A stretch of 8,291 nucleotides of DNA from Gammaproteobacteria bacterium (GTDB taxonomy: Bacteria > Pseudomonadota > Gammaproteobacteria > Pseudomonadales > Pseudohongiellaceae): contig CANCGR010000088.1 of assembly GCA_947377625.1 (NCBI GenBank), forward strand, positions 1 to 8,291, read 5' to 3'. Numbering within the stretch: the stretch's first letter is position 1; each line of letters opens with the position of its first letter. Position numbers and translations under genes: made by a program. Below the pieces are notes generated by a model. The model was not told the origin of the DNA. It worked only from the letters and a program-made list of their open reading frames with translations, and searched no databases. Positions 6,589 through 8,291 of the stretch are shown here, piece after piece.

Positions 6589-7449
6589 ATGAACAACAAA
6601 GTCTGCGCCCCACTGTGCTTGCTGCTTGCTGGTGCCGGCATGCTAACCGCCTGCAGCCCGGCGCCCGATCACAATGCCGCCGCCCTGACTGAACTGAAAG
6701 ACCAAGTGGCCACATTGGAAGCCCGCGACCAGATACGCGACCTGTTTGCCAATTACGGCCGCACGCTCGACAGCCGCGACTTCAAGGCCTTCGGCCTGCT
6801 CTATGCCAAAGACAGTGAATATGTGGGCGGTGGTGGCGCCGCTGCACATGGCGCGGCAGAAATTGAAGCGCAGCTCGAAACCGTGCTTAAAGCCAATGCG
6901 TCCGGCGCCAACCTGCATGTGTTCTCCAATGAAAAAATAGATGTGCACGGCGACAGCGCCACTGCGCTGAGCCGTGGTGCTTTCTATGTGCAGGATGCAG
7001 CGGGCCAGCCAACCGCGCTGATCTTTGCCACCTACAAGGATGAACTGGTGCGTGAAGACGGCCAGTGGAAGTTCAAACGCCGCGAAGTAATCGGCGACAT
7101 CCCCGGCCCTTCCAATGAAGAAAAAATCGGCATGCCTTTGCCCAAGCTCAGCGGTGATTGGGTGATCAGTTCCAGCGTGGGTGGCAAGACGCCAATCACC
7201 GTGTACTGCACGCTGGTACAACAGCGATCAAACCTCACCGGCACCTGTACACCCGAGATGGCGAAACCCACACCGAGCGCCCTCACCGGCGATGTCAGCG
7301 CATGGCGCGCACGCTGGGGCTACAACGTGGTATTCAACGGCAAACCCGGCCGTGTTGATTTCACCGCCAGCAAGATGACCGAGACAACACTGGAGGGAAG
7401 CTTGTCACTTTCCGGCACTGTGGCGCCGTTTACTGCCACCAAAAAGTAA
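6589..7449 (+). CDS. Predicted lipoprotein with SnoaL-like and barrel-like C-terminal domains
   Basis: This 286-residue protein starts with a lipoprotein signal: a short basic N-terminus, a hydrophobic core and lipobox LTAC with the lipidated cysteine at position 22. Ser23 at the +2 position is compatible with outer-membrane sorting. A short helix/coil (about 31-48) leads into an SnoaL/NTF2-like domain (about 44-170): the opening helices, YGRTLDSRDFKAFGLLYAKD, the GxxxIEAQLE helix and the strands ending in DGQWKFKRREV fit this cone-shaped fold. A second domain (about 186-283) starts with SGDW and shows alternating beta strands with conserved-looking Gly and Trp, suggesting a small barrel or calycin-like sandwich. 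Cys207 and Cys220 could form a periplasmic disulfide. SnoaL-like domains may be enzymes or ligand binders, and no catalytic set is clear here, so the function is unknown. GAGGA 8 nt before ATG 6589 sets the start; the frame is open upstream but would bury the signal peptide. Confidence 0.85.
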   Translation: MNNKVCAPLCLLLAGAGMLTACSPAPDHNAAALTELKDQVATLEARDQIRDLFANYGRTLDSRDFKAFGLLYAKDSEYVGGGGAAAHGAAEIEAQLETVLKANASGANLHVFSNEKIDVHGDSATALSRGAFYVQDAAGQPTALIFATYKDELVREDGQWKFKRREVIGDIPGPSNEEKIGMPLPKLSGDWVISSSVGGKTPITVYCTLVQQRSNLTGTCTPEMAKPTPSALTGDVSAWRARWGYNVVFNGKPGRVDFTASKMTETTLEGSLSLSGTVAPFTATKK

Positions 7450-7470
7450 GCGGCGTTTGCCTCGCTCAAT

Positions 7471-7496
7471 GGCGGCAATTCAACTACAATGCCGCC
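7471..7496. repeat. Inverted repeat after the lipoprotein gene
   Basis: GGCGGCA (7471-7477) and TGCCGCC (7490-7496) are perfect 7-bp arms around a 12-nt loop, 21 nt after the lipoprotein stop codon. No T-run follows in either direction. It could act as a weak or Rho-assisted 3'-end hairpin. Its right arm also overlaps the candidate tRNA promoter, so the two roles may interfere. Confidence 0.5.
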
Positions 7497-7500
7497 CGCC
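7485..7500 (+). promoter_or_regulatory. -10 element and GC-rich discriminator of the tRNA-Ser promoter
   Basis: TACAAT (7485-7490) matches the -10 consensus at 5 of 6 positions and is followed at once by GCCGCCCGCC. Such a GC-rich discriminator is typical of stringently controlled stable-RNA promoters. A start near 7497-7500 would leave a 5' leader of about 25 nt before the tRNA at 7524. The -35 region at normal spacing is poor, so the call rests on the -10, the discriminator and the position. Confidence 0.5.
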
Positions 7501-7523
7501 AAAGTGTTACTGGACAGTGTTAT

Positions 7524-7613
7524 GGAGAGGTGCCGGAGTGGCCGAACGGACCTGACTCGAAATCAGGCGGACCTGCAAGGGTCCCTAGGGTTCAAATCCC
7601 TACCTCTCCGCCA
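7524..7613 (+). tRNA. serU: tRNA-Ser(CGA)
   Basis: A complete class II tRNA of 90 nt including an encoded CCA end. The acceptor arms GGAGAGG (7524-7530) and CCTCTCC (7603-7609) pair perfectly, followed by discriminator G (7610) and CCA (7611-7613). The D arm has CCG/CGG. The anticodon stem CCTGA/TCAGG encloses loop CTCGAAA with anticodon CGA at 7558-7560, which reads UCG serine codons. A long variable arm with stem GGACC/GGTCC and the T arm TAGGG-TTCAAAT-CCCTA complete the cloverleaf. The long variable arm and G73 are serine identity features. No terminator follows; the next gene's ATG is 27 nt after the CCA. Confidence 0.97.
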
Positions 7614-7639
7614 ATTTCCTGCGTCGCTACAGAACCCAC

Positions 7640-8242
7640 ATGATTCTTCAAGCTGACCAACTGCCGCATGCCGATATCTACCGCATCCTGATCGGCAGCA
7701 TCACGCCGCGCCCCATCGCCTGGGCCGGTACCCGCAGCAAGAGCGGCATCAACAACCTCGCACCCTTCTCGTTCTACAACTGCTTCAGCGCCAAGCCTCC
7801 CATCGTCGGGTTTTCTACTATGCCGCGCCCGGACGGCCGCAAGAAAGACACATTGCAGAATGTGCTTGATACGCGCTGTTTCACGCTTAATGCTGCCAGT
7901 TATGAACTGGTGAAACAGATGAGCAAGAGTGCGGCAACGCTGGAGCCTGATGAAGACGAGTTTGCTTATGCTGGCCTGACTGCCGTGCAGGCGCCGCATA
8001 TCAATGCGCCTTATGTGAAGGAAGCGTTGCTGGTATTCGAGTGTGAGTTGCGTGAAGTGATCAGCTTTGGCGATGAACCTGGCGCGGGCAATTTGATTCT
8101 GGGTGAAATCAAACATTTGATGATTGATGACAGCATTTATCAAAATGGCCGGATTGATTTTGAGAAGCTTGATCCTGTTGGGCGTCTTGCTGGTAACTGG
8201 TACAGCACTATTCGGGACAAGTTTGAGTTGGAGCGTGGGTAG
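7640..8242 (+). CDS. Flavin reductase-like FMN-binding protein (DIM6/NTAB family)
   Basis: This 200-residue soluble protein belongs to the flavin reductase-like split-barrel family. Members bind FMN and many reduce free flavin with NAD(P)H, sometimes to supply a partner monooxygenase. The family signature is clear at the N-terminus: GSITPRPIAWAGT (19-31), then NNLAPFSFYN (38-47), KPPIVGFS (52-59) and DGRKKDTLQN (65-74), the region that lines the flavin phosphate and ring. A C-terminal PVGRLAGNWYST (179-190) is also typical. Length is normal for the family. The start ATG comes 26 nt after the tRNA-Ser CCA end, with no obvious Shine-Dalgarno, so it may be transcribed with the tRNA and translated weakly. 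No partner oxygenase is visible, and the substrate is unknown. A T-run follows the stop (8243-8249) without a clear stem before it. Confidence 0.93.
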   Translation: MILQADQLPHADIYRILIGSITPRPIAWAGTRSKSGINNLAPFSFYNCFSAKPPIVGFSTMPRPDGRKKDTLQNVLDTRCFTLNAASYELVKQMSKSAATLEPDEDEFAYAGLTAVQAPHINAPYVKEALLVFECELREVISFGDEPGAGNLILGEIKHLMIDDSIYQNGRIDFEKLDPVGRLAGNWYSTIRDKFELERG

Positions 8243-8264
8243 TTTTTTTCTGCTCTGATCGTAG

Positions 8265-8291
8265 TCGCAGTCGGTCTTCGCCATGAAGATT
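8265..8291. repeat. Right-edge partial copy of the dispersed inverted-repeat element
   Basis: These last 27 bases match the reverse complement of 154-180 with only 2 mismatches. The 14 bases at 8277-8290 are also identical to the left arm at 72-85 in direct orientation, because the element is itself an inverted repeat. The copy runs off the window. It begins 22 nt after the flavin reductase stop codon. Confidence 0.8.

Noticed and set aside
7524..7613. tRNA-Ser as an integration site for a genomic island
   Set aside because: No second copy of the tRNA 3' end and no integrase gene are present in the window.
8243..8249. Intrinsic terminator after the flavin reductase gene
   Set aside because: There is a run of seven T but no stable stem in the bases just before it; any terminator function more likely involves the repeat that follows.
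7592..8284. Minus-strand open frame of 230 codons opposite the flavin reductase
   Set aside because: Antisense to a protein with a clear flavin reductase signature, and it also runs through the tRNA 3' end and the repeat; no domain is seen.
1..8291. CRISPR array, riboswitch, insertion sequence or phage genes
   Set aside because: No regularly spaced direct repeats, no recognised riboswitch core, and no transposase, integrase or structural phage motifs were seen on either strand.

Overview
This 8.3-kb window looks like bacterial chromosome, most likely from a gammaproteobacterium. The reasons are dense gene packing, a moderately high GC impression, a tRNA-Ser with an encoded CCA end, an SseA-like sulfurtransferase, an outer-membrane-type lipoprotein signal, and large imperfect hairpin repeats between genes. 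The species cannot be named from the sequence. No transposase, integrase, phage gene or CRISPR array is visible.

Layout: bases 1-211 carry the possible end of a rightward gene, a small palindrome and a ~100-nt imperfect inverted-repeat element. On the minus strand, transcribed right to left, lie a two-domain sulfurtransferase (5642-6487), hybrid histidine kinase A (3556-5487), hybrid histidine kinase B (1631-3559) and a six-helix membrane GGDEF diguanylate cyclase (212-1453). The two kinases overlap by 4 nt and are collinear paralogs. On the plus strand lie a lipoprotein with an SnoaL-like domain and a predicted barrel-like domain (6589-7449), tRNA-Ser(CGA) (7524-7613) and a flavin-reductase-family protein (7640-8242). 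The window ends inside what appears to be a second copy of the left-hand repeat element.

How the parts may work together: both kinases are soluble PAS-PAS-HisKA-HATPase-REC proteins with every catalytic residue present but no DNA-binding output. The next gene downstream makes c-di-GMP and has no receiver domain of its own. This suggests a sensory block ending in second-messenger output, but the link is inferred from gene order only. The sulfurtransferase and lipoprotein diverge from a shared 101-nt intergenic region.

The least ordinary items are the dispersed hairpin element, which sits just 3' of two stop codons in the same orientation relative to transcription; the tandem kinase pair with a conserved core and diverged sensors; and the lipoprotein's domain combination. 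No clearly new defence or mobile system is visible.
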